Of a DNA stretch of 64,000 nucleotides, positions 57,197 to 64,000 are shown in pieces (positions within the stretch are counted from its first letter, which is position 1; each line of letters opens with the position of its first letter). This DNA comes from WHSM01 sp036375165 (GTDB taxonomy: Bacteria > Actinomycetota > Actinomycetes > Mycobacteriales > Micromonosporaceae). Below the pieces are notes generated by a model. It did no database searches. It was not told the origin of the DNA and saw only the letters and a program-made list of their open reading frames with translations. The stretch covers positions 10,263 to 74,262 of the forward strand of contig DASUSI010000083.1 of assembly GCA_036375165.1 (NCBI GenBank), read 5' to 3'. The position numbers and the translations under genes are program-made.

Positions 57197-57826
57197 ATGA
57201 CCGTTGCCGGGGCACCAGACGGCACCCGTACCACAGTGGACTTCTATTTCGATCCGGTGTGTCCGTTCGCCTGGATCACGTCCCGGTGGATCCTTGAAGT
57301 CGAGCGGCAGCGCGACATGGACCTCAGGTTCCGGATAATGAGCCTGTGGCTGCTGAACCGGGACCGGGACATGCCGGAGCAGTACCGCAAGCTGATGGAC
57401 GACGCCCGGGGCCTGATCCGGGTGGTTGCCGCCGCGGCCAGTCAACACGGTGACGCGGTGCTGCGCGACCTCTACACCGCGCTCGGCACCCGGATCCACA
57501 ACCAGGGTCGGGGTAACGACGTCGCCGTGGCCGAGGAGGCACTCGCCGAGGTCGGGTTGCCGGTCGACCTGCTCAAGGCCGCCGACACCGACGAGTTCGA
57601 CGGACTGGTACAGGCCAGTCACGACGCGGGCATGAAGCCCGTTGGTCTGGATGTCGGGACTCCGACGATCCACGTGAACGGCGTGGCGTACTTCGGCCCG
57701 GTGCTCACCGCGATCCCACGCGGCGAGGACGCCGTACGCATCTTTGACGCCACCGTGACGCTCGCGTCGTTCCCGTACTTCTTCGAGCTGAAGCGGACCA
57801 GGTCCGGCGAACTCAACTTCGACTGA
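57197..57826 (+). CDS. DsbA-like mycothiol-type oxidoreductase with CPFA active site
   Basis: 209 residues, similar throughout to mycobacterial Rv2466c (mycothiol-dependent nitroreductase): DFYFDPVCPFAWITSRWILE, GTRIHNQGRGND, GTPTIHVNGVAYFGPVL and FFELKRTRSG. The active site that I recall as CPWC in Rv2466c is CPFA here, so the resolving cysteine is missing. The remaining cysteine could still form a mixed disulfide with mycothiol. ATG 57197 follows AGGGAGG. Confidence 0.88.
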   Translation: MTVAGAPDGTRTTVDFYFDPVCPFAWITSRWILEVERQRDMDLRFRIMSLWLLNRDRDMPEQYRKLMDDARGLIRVVAAAASQHGDAVLRDLYTALGTRIHNQGRGNDVAVAEEALAEVGLPVDLLKAADTDEFDGLVQASHDAGMKPVGLDVGTPTIHVNGVAYFGPVLTAIPRGEDAVRIFDATVTLASFPYFFELKRTRSGELNFD

Positions 57827-57857
57827 CCATGCCGCGACCAGCCGATTGTGGCGCGGA

Positions 57858-57893
57858 CCGGCCGTCGGCCCAATCAGGTGGGTTGACGGCCGG
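57858..57893 (+). terminator. Hairpin downstream of the DsbA-like gene
   Basis: 9-bp perfect stem CCGGCCGTC/GACGGCCGG with an 18-nt loop, 31 nt beyond the stop. TTGACG follows directly and may be the -35 of the ABC operon. Confidence 0.5.
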
Positions 57894-57961
57894 TTGACGC
57901 GACCCATACGTTACGCCCCACGACCGTGTGTCCGGTTTGGACACCGAACGGAGGTGGCAAC

Positions 57962-59296
57962 GTGGCCAACGGCACGTTCTCCCGGAGGGATCTTCTACGA
58001 CTTGGTGGCACCCTGGGTGTCGCGGTGCCGGCGCTCGCGGCATGCGGCGGTGTCTCCACCAGCGGCGGCGGTGGTGGCGAAGGGAAGCTGACCTTCGCGT
58101 CCACCCAGTTCAAGCCGATCGAGGAGGCGGACCGGTTCCGCGCCATCCTCAAGGCCGCGTACCAGGGTGCGGTCAACTACGTGCCGAGCGAATCGGCCCA
58201 ACTCACCGCACAGCTCAAAGCGCAGGTGCCCGCCAAGAAGGTCAAGATCCACCTGGTCGGTGGGTTGCACGGGGACCTGGCGACGTTCGGTCCGGACCTA
58301 CTGGAGGACCTGTCCAGCCTCTCCGCGGAAATCTCCAAGACCGCCGGCTGGGAGGACAGCTTCACACAGCTTACCCAGTTGGGTACCGGAAAGGCGTACT
58401 ACATCCCGTGGATGCAGGCCACCTACGTGGTGGCGGTGCACAAGGACGCCCTGAACTGGCTCCCCAGCGGCTTCGACGTGAACGACCTGAGCTACGACCA
58501 GTTCCTGGACTGGGCGATCGCGGCCCGTAAGGCCAACCGTGGCAAGCCAGTGTTCGGTCTGCCCGCCGGACCGGAAGGGCTGCTGCACCGGTTCACCCAG
58601 GGCCACCTCTACCCGTCCTACACCGGTGGCATGGTCAGCACGTTCACCTCGGCCGAGGCGGTCACCGCCTGGGAGTACTTCCGGGAGCTCTGGGCCAACT
58701 GCGTGCCGTCCAGCACCCGCTACGACTTCATGCAGGAACCCCTGGCGTCCGGTGAGGTGAAGGTCGGCTGGGACCACGTCGCCCGACTGCTGGAAGCACC
58801 CAAGGAGAACCCGGGCGACTGGCAGATGGTGCCCTCACCGCGTGGCCCGAAAGGCCGGGGCTACCTCTCGATCGTCGCCGGGCTGGCGATCCCGAAGGGA
58901 GCCCCGGACCAGAACCGCACCAAGGACCTGATCAAGGCACTGTGCAAACCCGACACCCAGTTGCGGGTGCTGGCCGAGAACGGCTTCTTCCCGGTGGTGG
59001 ACGCCGACTTCTCCGGTGAGCTGCCGCCGGCCGTCAAGCTGGAGGCCGAGGCGGTCACCAGGACCCAGGACAGCGACGGCGCGATCCTCGCCCTGCCGCC
59101 GATCGGGCTGGGGGAGAAGGACGGCCAGATGGGCAAGGTCTACAAAGACGCCTTCACCGCGATCGTGCTCAAGAAGGAGGACATCAAGAAGACCCTGGAC
59201 GCGCAGGCGAAGGTGATGCAGGGCCTGATCGACGAGACGCAGGCGGCCTGCTGGGCACCGGACCCGCCGTCCACCGGCCCCTGCAAGGTCGGCTGA
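57962..59296 (+). CDS. Carbohydrate ABC transporter substrate-binding lipoprotein
   Basis: 444 residues. Signal with a twin-arginine-like SRRDLLRLGGTL and lipobox ALAAC, so it is a lipid-anchored binding protein. The mature part is a family-1 extracellular solute-binding fold (TFASTQFKPIEEADRFR, AYYIPWMQATYVVAVHKDAL, GLAIPKGAPDQNRT). GTG 57962 after GGAGG. First gene of a five-gene sugar uptake operon. Confidence 0.93.
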   Translation: MANGTFSRRDLLRLGGTLGVAVPALAACGGVSTSGGGGGEGKLTFASTQFKPIEEADRFRAILKAAYQGAVNYVPSESAQLTAQLKAQVPAKKVKIHLVGGLHGDLATFGPDLLEDLSSLSAEISKTAGWEDSFTQLTQLGTGKAYYIPWMQATYVVAVHKDALNWLPSGFDVNDLSYDQFLDWAIAARKANRGKPVFGLPAGPEGLLHRFTQGHLYPSYTGGMVSTFTSAEAVTAWEYFRELWANCVPSSTRYDFMQEPLASGEVKVGWDHVARLLEAPKENPGDWQMVPSPRGPKGRGYLSIVAGLAIPKGAPDQNRTKDLIKALCKPDTQLRVLAENGFFPVVDADFSGELPPAVKLEAEAVTRTQDSDGAILALPPIGLGEKDGQMGKVYKDAFTAIVLKKEDIKKTLDAQAKVMQGLIDETQAACWAPDPPSTGPCKVG

Positions 59297-59303
59297 GCCA
59301 GAC

Positions 59304-60155
59304 ATGCCCCGGCGCACCGTCGCGCCGTACCTGCTGCTCGCCCCGTCGGCCGTCTTCCTGCTGATGCTGTTCGGCTGGCCGGTGGTCTCCGGGGTGTTGC
59401 AGGCCTTCGGGTACGGCAGCACCCTCGGCTTCACCAGCTCGTACTGGCAGCGGATGGCCGACGACCCCCGGTTCTGGGAGTCGGTGCGCAACACCCTGCT
59501 GCTGATCCTGGTGCTGCTGCCGGTGCAGTTCTGCCTCGCGATCGGGATGGCGCTGCTGCTGCGGGCCAGGTTGCGGTTCTCCGGCGGGTACTTCTACCTG
59601 TGGGCGGTGCCGCTCGCTGTCTCCGACCTGGCCGCCGGGCTGGTGTGGCTGTCCATCTTCACCGATCGTGGTTACCTGAACTCGATGCTTGCCTGGTTCG
59701 GTGCCGACGGGGTGGACTGGCTCAACTACCAGAGTCCGACCCGGATGCTACTGGCCGTGGTGCTGGCGGAACTGTGGCGATCCACGTCGCTGGTGCTGGT
59801 GATCGTGGTGTCCGGGATGCAACTGCTTCCCCGCGACTACGACGAGGCCGCCCAGGTGCTCGGGGCCACGCCCTGGCAGCGGCTCCGGCACGTCACGCTG
59901 CCGCTGCTGAAACCCAGCCTGCAGGTGGCACTGATCCTGCGGACGATCCTGGCGTTCCAGGCGTTCGCGGTGGCCCAGGCGCTCACCGGACGACAGTTTC
60001 CGCTGCTGATCGGCGAGACCTACGAGTGGTACGTCAACCTCTCCGATCCCAACGTGGCGAGCGCCGTCGCCGTCGTGGTCCTCGCGATCTCCATGGTCAC
60101 CGCCGTGATCTACCTGCGTACCCTGCGCTCGCCGGAAGCCGAGGCCCGGCGGTGA
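59304..60155 (+). CDS. Carbohydrate ABC transporter permease (MalF type)
   Basis: 283 residues with six helices and the permease loop with EAA-like motif DEAAQVLGATPWQRLRHVTLP. Pairs with the next permease to form the channel. Starts 7 nt after the binding-protein gene. Confidence 0.92.
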   Translation: MPRRTVAPYLLLAPSAVFLLMLFGWPVVSGVLQAFGYGSTLGFTSSYWQRMADDPRFWESVRNTLLLILVLLPVQFCLAIGMALLLRARLRFSGGYFYLWAVPLAVSDLAAGLVWLSIFTDRGYLNSMLAWFGADGVDWLNYQSPTRMLLAVVLAELWRSTSLVLVIVVSGMQLLPRDYDEAAQVLGATPWQRLRHVTLPLLKPSLQVALILRTILAFQAFAVAQALTGRQFPLLIGETYEWYVNLSDPNVASAVAVVVLAISMVTAVIYLRTLRSPEAEARR

Positions 60156-61048
60156 CCGGCGACACGGTGACCCGGGCTCCTGCCCGGACCGGTGCGGCAC
60201 GGCCGCTGCCGCCGGTCGACCGGCGGCCGTTGCGCCGGCTGCGCCTGGTCCGTACCGCCCAGCACCTGGTCGCGATCCTGATCACCCTGTTCATGGCGGC
60301 CCCGATCTACCTGATCACGCTGGCCGCGTTCTCCAGCCGGGCGGAGTTGAACCGGTTCCCCAAGGCGGTGTGGCCGCGCGACGTCTCGATCGACACGCTG
60401 CGCGCGTTCCTGCTCAGCCCCGGTACCGGGGTGCTCCCGGCGCTGGTCAACTCGCTGTCGGTGGGGATCGGCACCCTGGTCGTGTCACTGCTGATCGGCG
60501 CCCCCGCGGGGTACGCCGTCGCCCGGTACGGCTTCCGGGGGCGGGACGCGTACCAACTGTTTCTGCTGCTCACCCGGTCGCTGCCGGTGGTGGTGCTGGC
60601 GATCCCGTTGGCCTCGTTCTTCCTCAACGCCGGCTTGTACGACACCACGTACGCGGTGGTGCTGGTGCACTCGGTGCTGGCGCTGCCGACCACGGTCCTG
60701 ATCACCGCGAGCGTGTTCGTGGCGGTGCCGGTGGACCTGGAGGAGGCGGCACTGGTGTTCGGCTGCACCCGGTTCGGCGCGTTCCGCCAGGTGGTGCTGC
60801 CGATGGCGCTGCCCGGGGTGGCAGCGTCCAGCATCTTCACGTTCGTGTTGTCGTGGAACGAGATCCTCGCGGCGGCGGTGCTCACCCTCGAGGTGCGCAC
60901 CTTGCCGGCGCAGGTGCTGGTGTCGCTGTCGGAGTCGCCGTTGCGGTACCAGTTCGCGGGCGGGTTCGTCCTGGTGCTGCCGGCGTTGCTGTTCATCCTG
61001 CTGATGCGGCGTTACCTGCTCAACATGTGGGGGTCCACGATCCGATGA
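60152..61048 (+). CDS. Carbohydrate ABC transporter permease (MalG type)
   Basis: 298 residues; a basic Pro/Arg-rich N-terminus of ~35 residues, then six helices and the EAA motif EEAALVFGCTRFGAFRQVVLP. GTGA overlap with the preceding gene. Inner-membrane partner of the MalF-type permease. Confidence 0.92.
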   Translation: MTGDTVTRAPARTGAARPLPPVDRRPLRRLRLVRTAQHLVAILITLFMAAPIYLITLAAFSSRAELNRFPKAVWPRDVSIDTLRAFLLSPGTGVLPALVNSLSVGIGTLVVSLLIGAPAGYAVARYGFRGRDAYQLFLLLTRSLPVVVLAIPLASFFLNAGLYDTTYAVVLVHSVLALPTTVLITASVFVAVPVDLEEAALVFGCTRFGAFRQVVLPMALPGVAASSIFTFVLSWNEILAAAVLTLEVRTLPAQVLVSLSESPLRYQFAGGFVLVLPALLFILLMRRYLLNMWGSTIR

Positions 61049-61057
61049 GGTTGTCCG

Positions 61058-62131
61058 ATGGCTGAGATCCGGCTGCGTGATCTGGTGAAGGTCTTTCCCG
61101 GCCAGCAGACCCCGGCGGTGGACCGGGTCAGTCTGGACATCGCCGAGGGCGAGTTCATGGTGCTGCTCGGACCGTCCGGCTGCGGCAAGACCACGATGCT
61201 GCGGATGGTCGCCGGGTTGGAGCTGCCCGGCTCCGGCCAGGTGGTGATCGGGGACCGCGACGTGACGTATCTGCCGCCCCGAGATCGCAATCTGTCGATG
61301 GTTTTCCAGTCGTACGCGGTTTTTCCGCACCGCCGGGTCCGGGAGAACATCGGCTTCGGGCTGGCGATGCGTGACGTGCCGAAGTCGGAGATCGAACGGA
61401 AGGTGACCTGGGCCGCGGAGCTGCTGCAGCTCACCGATTACCTGGACCGGTATCCGGCGCAGCTGTCCGGTGGGCAGCGGCAGCGGGTCGCGGTGGCCCG
61501 CGCGATCGTGGTGGACGCGGACGTACTGCTGATGGACGAGCCGTTGTCCAATCTGGACGCGCTGCTGCGGCTCGGGTTCCGGGCCGAGTTGAAGAAGCTG
61601 GTCGGCGAGCTGGGCACCACCACGCTGTACGTCACCCACGACCAGGTGGAGGCACTGTCGCTGGGGGACCGGGTGGCGGTGATGCGCGACGGCGTGCTGC
61701 AGCAGGTGGCCCCGCCACTGGACGTCTACAACACTCCGGTGAACGAGTTCGTCGGTGGTTTCATCGGCAGCCCGCCGATGAACTTCCTCACCGGCACGGT
61801 GCACAACGGGCACGTCGATCTGGGAGGGGCCAGTCTGACGGCCCCCAAGGCGCTGCGGAGCTTCACCGGACGGCAGGTCCGGCTCGGGGTACGCGCCGAA
61901 GCGGTCAGGCTGGTGGGTGAGTCCGCGCCGGGTGCCGTACCGGCGCGGGTCGAGGTGTACGAGCCGCTCGGCTCGGCGGCCCTGGTGACCACCACGGTCG
62001 CCGGTCAGCAGATGAAGGTGCAGGCCCCGGCAACCTTCCGGGCCCGGCCGGGCGAGACGCTGTGGCTGGATTTGCCGGAGACCCGTCGTCGGTGGTTCGA
62101 TCCCGAGACCGCATTGGCGCTTGAAACCTGA
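61058..62131 (+). CDS. Carbohydrate ABC transporter ATPase (MalK/UgpC type)
   Basis: 357 residues: Walker A GPSGCGKTT, Q-loop VFQSYAVFPH, signature LSGGQRQRVAVARAI, Walker B DVLLMDEPLSNLD, H-loop THDQ, then a C-terminal TOBE domain (GVRAEAVRLVGES, VYEPLGSAALVTT). Energises the importer. In many actinomycetes one MalK serves several importers; here it is encoded with its own. Confidence 0.94.
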   Translation: MAEIRLRDLVKVFPGQQTPAVDRVSLDIAEGEFMVLLGPSGCGKTTMLRMVAGLELPGSGQVVIGDRDVTYLPPRDRNLSMVFQSYAVFPHRRVRENIGFGLAMRDVPKSEIERKVTWAAELLQLTDYLDRYPAQLSGGQRQRVAVARAIVVDADVLLMDEPLSNLDALLRLGFRAELKKLVGELGTTTLYVTHDQVEALSLGDRVAVMRDGVLQQVAPPLDVYNTPVNEFVGGFIGSPPMNFLTGTVHNGHVDLGGASLTAPKALRSFTGRQVRLGVRAEAVRLVGESAPGAVPARVEVYEPLGSAALVTTTVAGQQMKVQAPATFRARPGETLWLDLPETRRRWFDPETALALET

Positions 62132-62262
62132 ACCACTTTGGGTGCCGGAATCCCCTACCCGTGAGCCCGCACCGTCCGTAGCTTTCGAATCGCTGGTTGC
62201 CTGGAACCACCAGCAACCGCGTGCCCATTGAATCGCTCTCGTGTTTGGGAACCCGACCTGAG

Positions 62263-63705
62263 ATGTCATCAGAACCCGCTGATCCCGCCCGACCTGGCAG
62301 CGCCGCTGCCGAATCCTCTCCTGCCGGACCGGATCCGGCTCCCGCTCCCGTTTCTCCCAGGCCCGCTCCCGTCGGGCCGGCGACCGAGCTGCGTGCCGCC
62401 GCCGTCAAGGTGTTACGTGCCAACGACCGGGGAGCGGTGACCGTCGCGGCACCGCAGCTGTATCCCCACCAGTGGAGCTGGGACGCCGCCTTCGTATGTG
62501 TCGGCCTGGCACACGTGTCCGTCCCCCGCGCCTGCGTCGAACTGGACTCGCTGCTGTCCGGCCAGTGGCACACCGGGATGATCCCGCACATCGTGTTCTC
62601 CGAGGACCCCGACGCGTGGTACTTCCCTGGGGCCGACTGGTGGCGTACCCAGGAACTGGCCGCCAACGCCCCGCACCAACCGCTCACCTCCGGTATCTGT
62701 CAGCCCCCGGTCCACGCGATCGGCCTGGACCAGATCCTGCGGCTGGCCCGGCGACATGGTGGCGAGGACCAGCGGGTGGCTGAGGAGTTCGCCCGCCGCG
62801 CCTGGCCCGCGCTGTACGCCTGGCACCGCTGGCTGATGACCGCGCGTCGGGACCCGACGTCCGGGCTGATCGCCATCGTGCACAGTTGGGAGTCCGGAAC
62901 CGACAACTCACCCCGCTGGGACCGGCCGTACGCCGTGGTGCCGACCGGCCCGCTGCCGCCGTACCAGCGCAAGGACATCGGTGTGGTGGCGGACCCCTCG
63001 CAGCGGCCCACCGATCAGGAGTACAACCGCTACCTCTTCCTGGTTGAGGAGCTGAAACACGCCGGGTACGACGACGCGGTGGTGGCCCGGCAGGGCAGCT
63101 TCCGGGTGGGGGACGTGCTGTTCACCGCGATTCTCGCGGTGGCGTGCGAGGTGCTCGCCGGGATGGCCGACGGGCTGTCGCCCGCGCTGGACCCCCGGGT
63201 GGTGGCCGACCTGCGGCAGTGGGCCGGGGAACTGCGGTCCGCCGTGGCCGGCTCTGTGGACGATCGCGGGCTCGCCCGGGACTACGACGTACGGGCCGGT
63301 CGTTGGCTGGCCAACGACACCATCGCGGGTTTCGCGCCGTTGCTCTGCGGCGGTCTTTTCGAGTCGGTTGAGCGGGAGCTGCTCGCGGCGTTCGACGGAC
63401 CAGAGTGGAGTGGTCATCCGGATCTGGTCGTGCCGGCCCCGCCGTCGACGTCGCTGCGGTCACCGGCCCTGGATCGGCGCTGTTACTGGCGCGGTCCACT
63501 GTGGCCGGTGATGATCTGGCTGTACGGCTGGGCGCTGGACCGTCGTGGCCACCGTGACCGGGCCGCGGCGTTGCGGGGCGCGGGGCTGCGACTGGTGTCC
63601 GACGGCAGCTTCGCGGAGTACTACGAGCCGGTGACCGGGGAAGCCCTCGGCAGCGCTGACCAGTCGTGGACGGCCGCCGTCGCTCTGGACTGGCTCTCCC
63701 ACTGA
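62263..63705 (+). CDS. GH63-type glycosidase, glucosylglycerate/mannosylglycerate hydrolase-like
   Basis: ~480 residues of (alpha/alpha)6 type: AAVKVLRANDRGAVTV, YPHQWSWDAAFVCVGLAHV, GMIPHIVFSEDPDAWYF, TSGICQPPVHAIGL, HSWESGTDNSPRWD, RCYWRGPLWPVMIWLYGW. The order matches glucosylglycerate/mannosylglycerate hydrolases of GH63 as I recall them; trehalase-like or debranching activity is possible. No signal peptide, so it works in the cytoplasm on sugar brought in by the ABC importer 130 nt upstream. ATG 62263 is preferred; GTG 62221 is an alternative. Confidence 0.82.
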   Translation: MSSEPADPARPGSAAAESSPAGPDPAPAPVSPRPAPVGPATELRAAAVKVLRANDRGAVTVAAPQLYPHQWSWDAAFVCVGLAHVSVPRACVELDSLLSGQWHTGMIPHIVFSEDPDAWYFPGADWWRTQELAANAPHQPLTSGICQPPVHAIGLDQILRLARRHGGEDQRVAEEFARRAWPALYAWHRWLMTARRDPTSGLIAIVHSWESGTDNSPRWDRPYAVVPTGPLPPYQRKDIGVVADPSQRPTDQEYNRYLFLVEELKHAGYDDAVVARQGSFRVGDVLFTAILAVACEVLAGMADGLSPALDPRVVADLRQWAGELRSAVAGSVDDRGLARDYDVRAGRWLANDTIAGFAPLLCGGLFESVERELLAAFDGPEWSGHPDLVVPAPPSTSLRSPALDRRCYWRGPLWPVMIWLYGWALDRRGHRDRAAALRGAGLRLVSDGSFAEYYEPVTGEALGSADQSWTAAVALDWLSH

Positions 63706-63958
63706 CGGCCCGAGGTTCACCTCCGGGTGGCCCCGCAGTCGGGATTGCGGGCCCCTGTCGGGTTGCGACCTGAGGGGGTCTGGGCCGGTCCTGTCGCTTA
63801 GTGCCAATTTTGAACTGGACAGTGCATACGTCTAGTGCCCAGCTGGTACCAGCACTTATCATCGAGTAGTAGTTGATGGATTGCAGATCGTTACGGACGG
63901 CGGGTCGCTGTACCTGGCCCCGGTCAGCGGCCTCAGCCCTGCCCCCTCAGTCGCGATC

Positions 63959-64000
63959 TTGCAGTTGTGCGAGGCGCCCCCCGCTTGATCACAACTGCAA
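63959..64000. repeat. 11-bp inverted repeat at the window's right end
   Basis: TTGCAGTTGTG and CACAACTGCAA are perfect complements 20 nt apart. The left arm is preceded by TCGCGATC, so the repeat may extend beyond the window. It has the look of dispersed intergenic palindromes. The 63706-63958 stretch before it holds no recognisable gene. Confidence 0.5.

Noticed and set aside
56489..57907. Long minus-strand open frame across the pirin and DsbA-like genes
   Set aside because: It is antisense to two well-supported genes; only a ~150-bp stretch near 56930-57085 looks protein-like and it has no stop of its own, so it is probably a shadow.

Overview
The window is chromosomal DNA of a high-GC actinomycete. 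Most genes end codons in G or C, GTG starts are common, and several families are typical of actinomycetes: a GQYL-tailed proteasome activator, a mycothiol-type thiol oxidoreductase relative, DUF5926, an AAC(2')-I-like acetyltransferase and a DUF2637 plasmid-spread protein. I infer Micromonosporaceae from gene style and content, but no rRNA or species marker is present to prove it.

Layout. 1-10.4 kb: a DNA glycosylase, then envelope-glycopolymer genes (a polyprenyl glycosylphosphotransferase, a RIO-type kinase, a UDP-glucuronate-decarboxylase-like SDR and three tandem LCP ligases). 10-19 kb: conserved actinobacterial housekeeping and regulatory genes (rhodanese, anti-sigma-type ATPase, DUF5926, arginine deiminase, pheA, purC, AIM24, small metallopeptidase, membrane proteins). 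19-24.5 kb: serS with a leaderless leader peptide, three tandem Cof-type HAD phosphatases, the proteasome activator bpa and a MenB/BadI-like crotonase. 26-32.4 kb: a compact acyl-CoA operon with an NDP-forming CoA ligase, an AMP-forming CoA ligase and the catalytic half of a B12-dependent acyl-CoA mutase. 32-39 kb: GT2 glycosyltransferase, SoxR with its operator, a quinone oxidoreductase, a secreted LVIVD protein, and a GntR/asparaginase pair sharing a palindromic operator.

The most distinctive structure lies at 40.5-43.1 kb. An intact tRNA-Ser(TGA) gene and a 58-bp copy of its 3' half flank a 2,530-bp islet. It carries a VapB45/VapC45-like toxin-antitoxin pair and plasmid-type genes (DUF2637), but no recombinase. 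I read it as a remnant or satellite of an actinomycete integrative element.

43-57 kb: dimethylarginine hydrolase, a second quinone oxidoreductase, a secreted poly-gamma-glutamate hydrolase, a gene-poor lower-GC stretch (48.2-49.1 kb), a secreted Asp-box protein, an AAC(2')-I-like gene, a FhuF-like iron-sulfur protein, a drug-type MFS exporter, a pirin and a DsbA-like enzyme with a one-cysteine active site. 57.9-63.7 kb: a complete carbohydrate ABC importer followed by a GH63-type hydrolase, probably for a charged disaccharide osmolyte such as glucosylglycerate.

A recurrent signal is TANNNT (usually TAGGCT or TAGCCT) placed 6-8 nt before an ATG/GTG, which fits leaderless transcription. In two places, serS and a DUF6941-like gene, this box drives a tiny ORF whose stop codon overlaps the start of the real gene.
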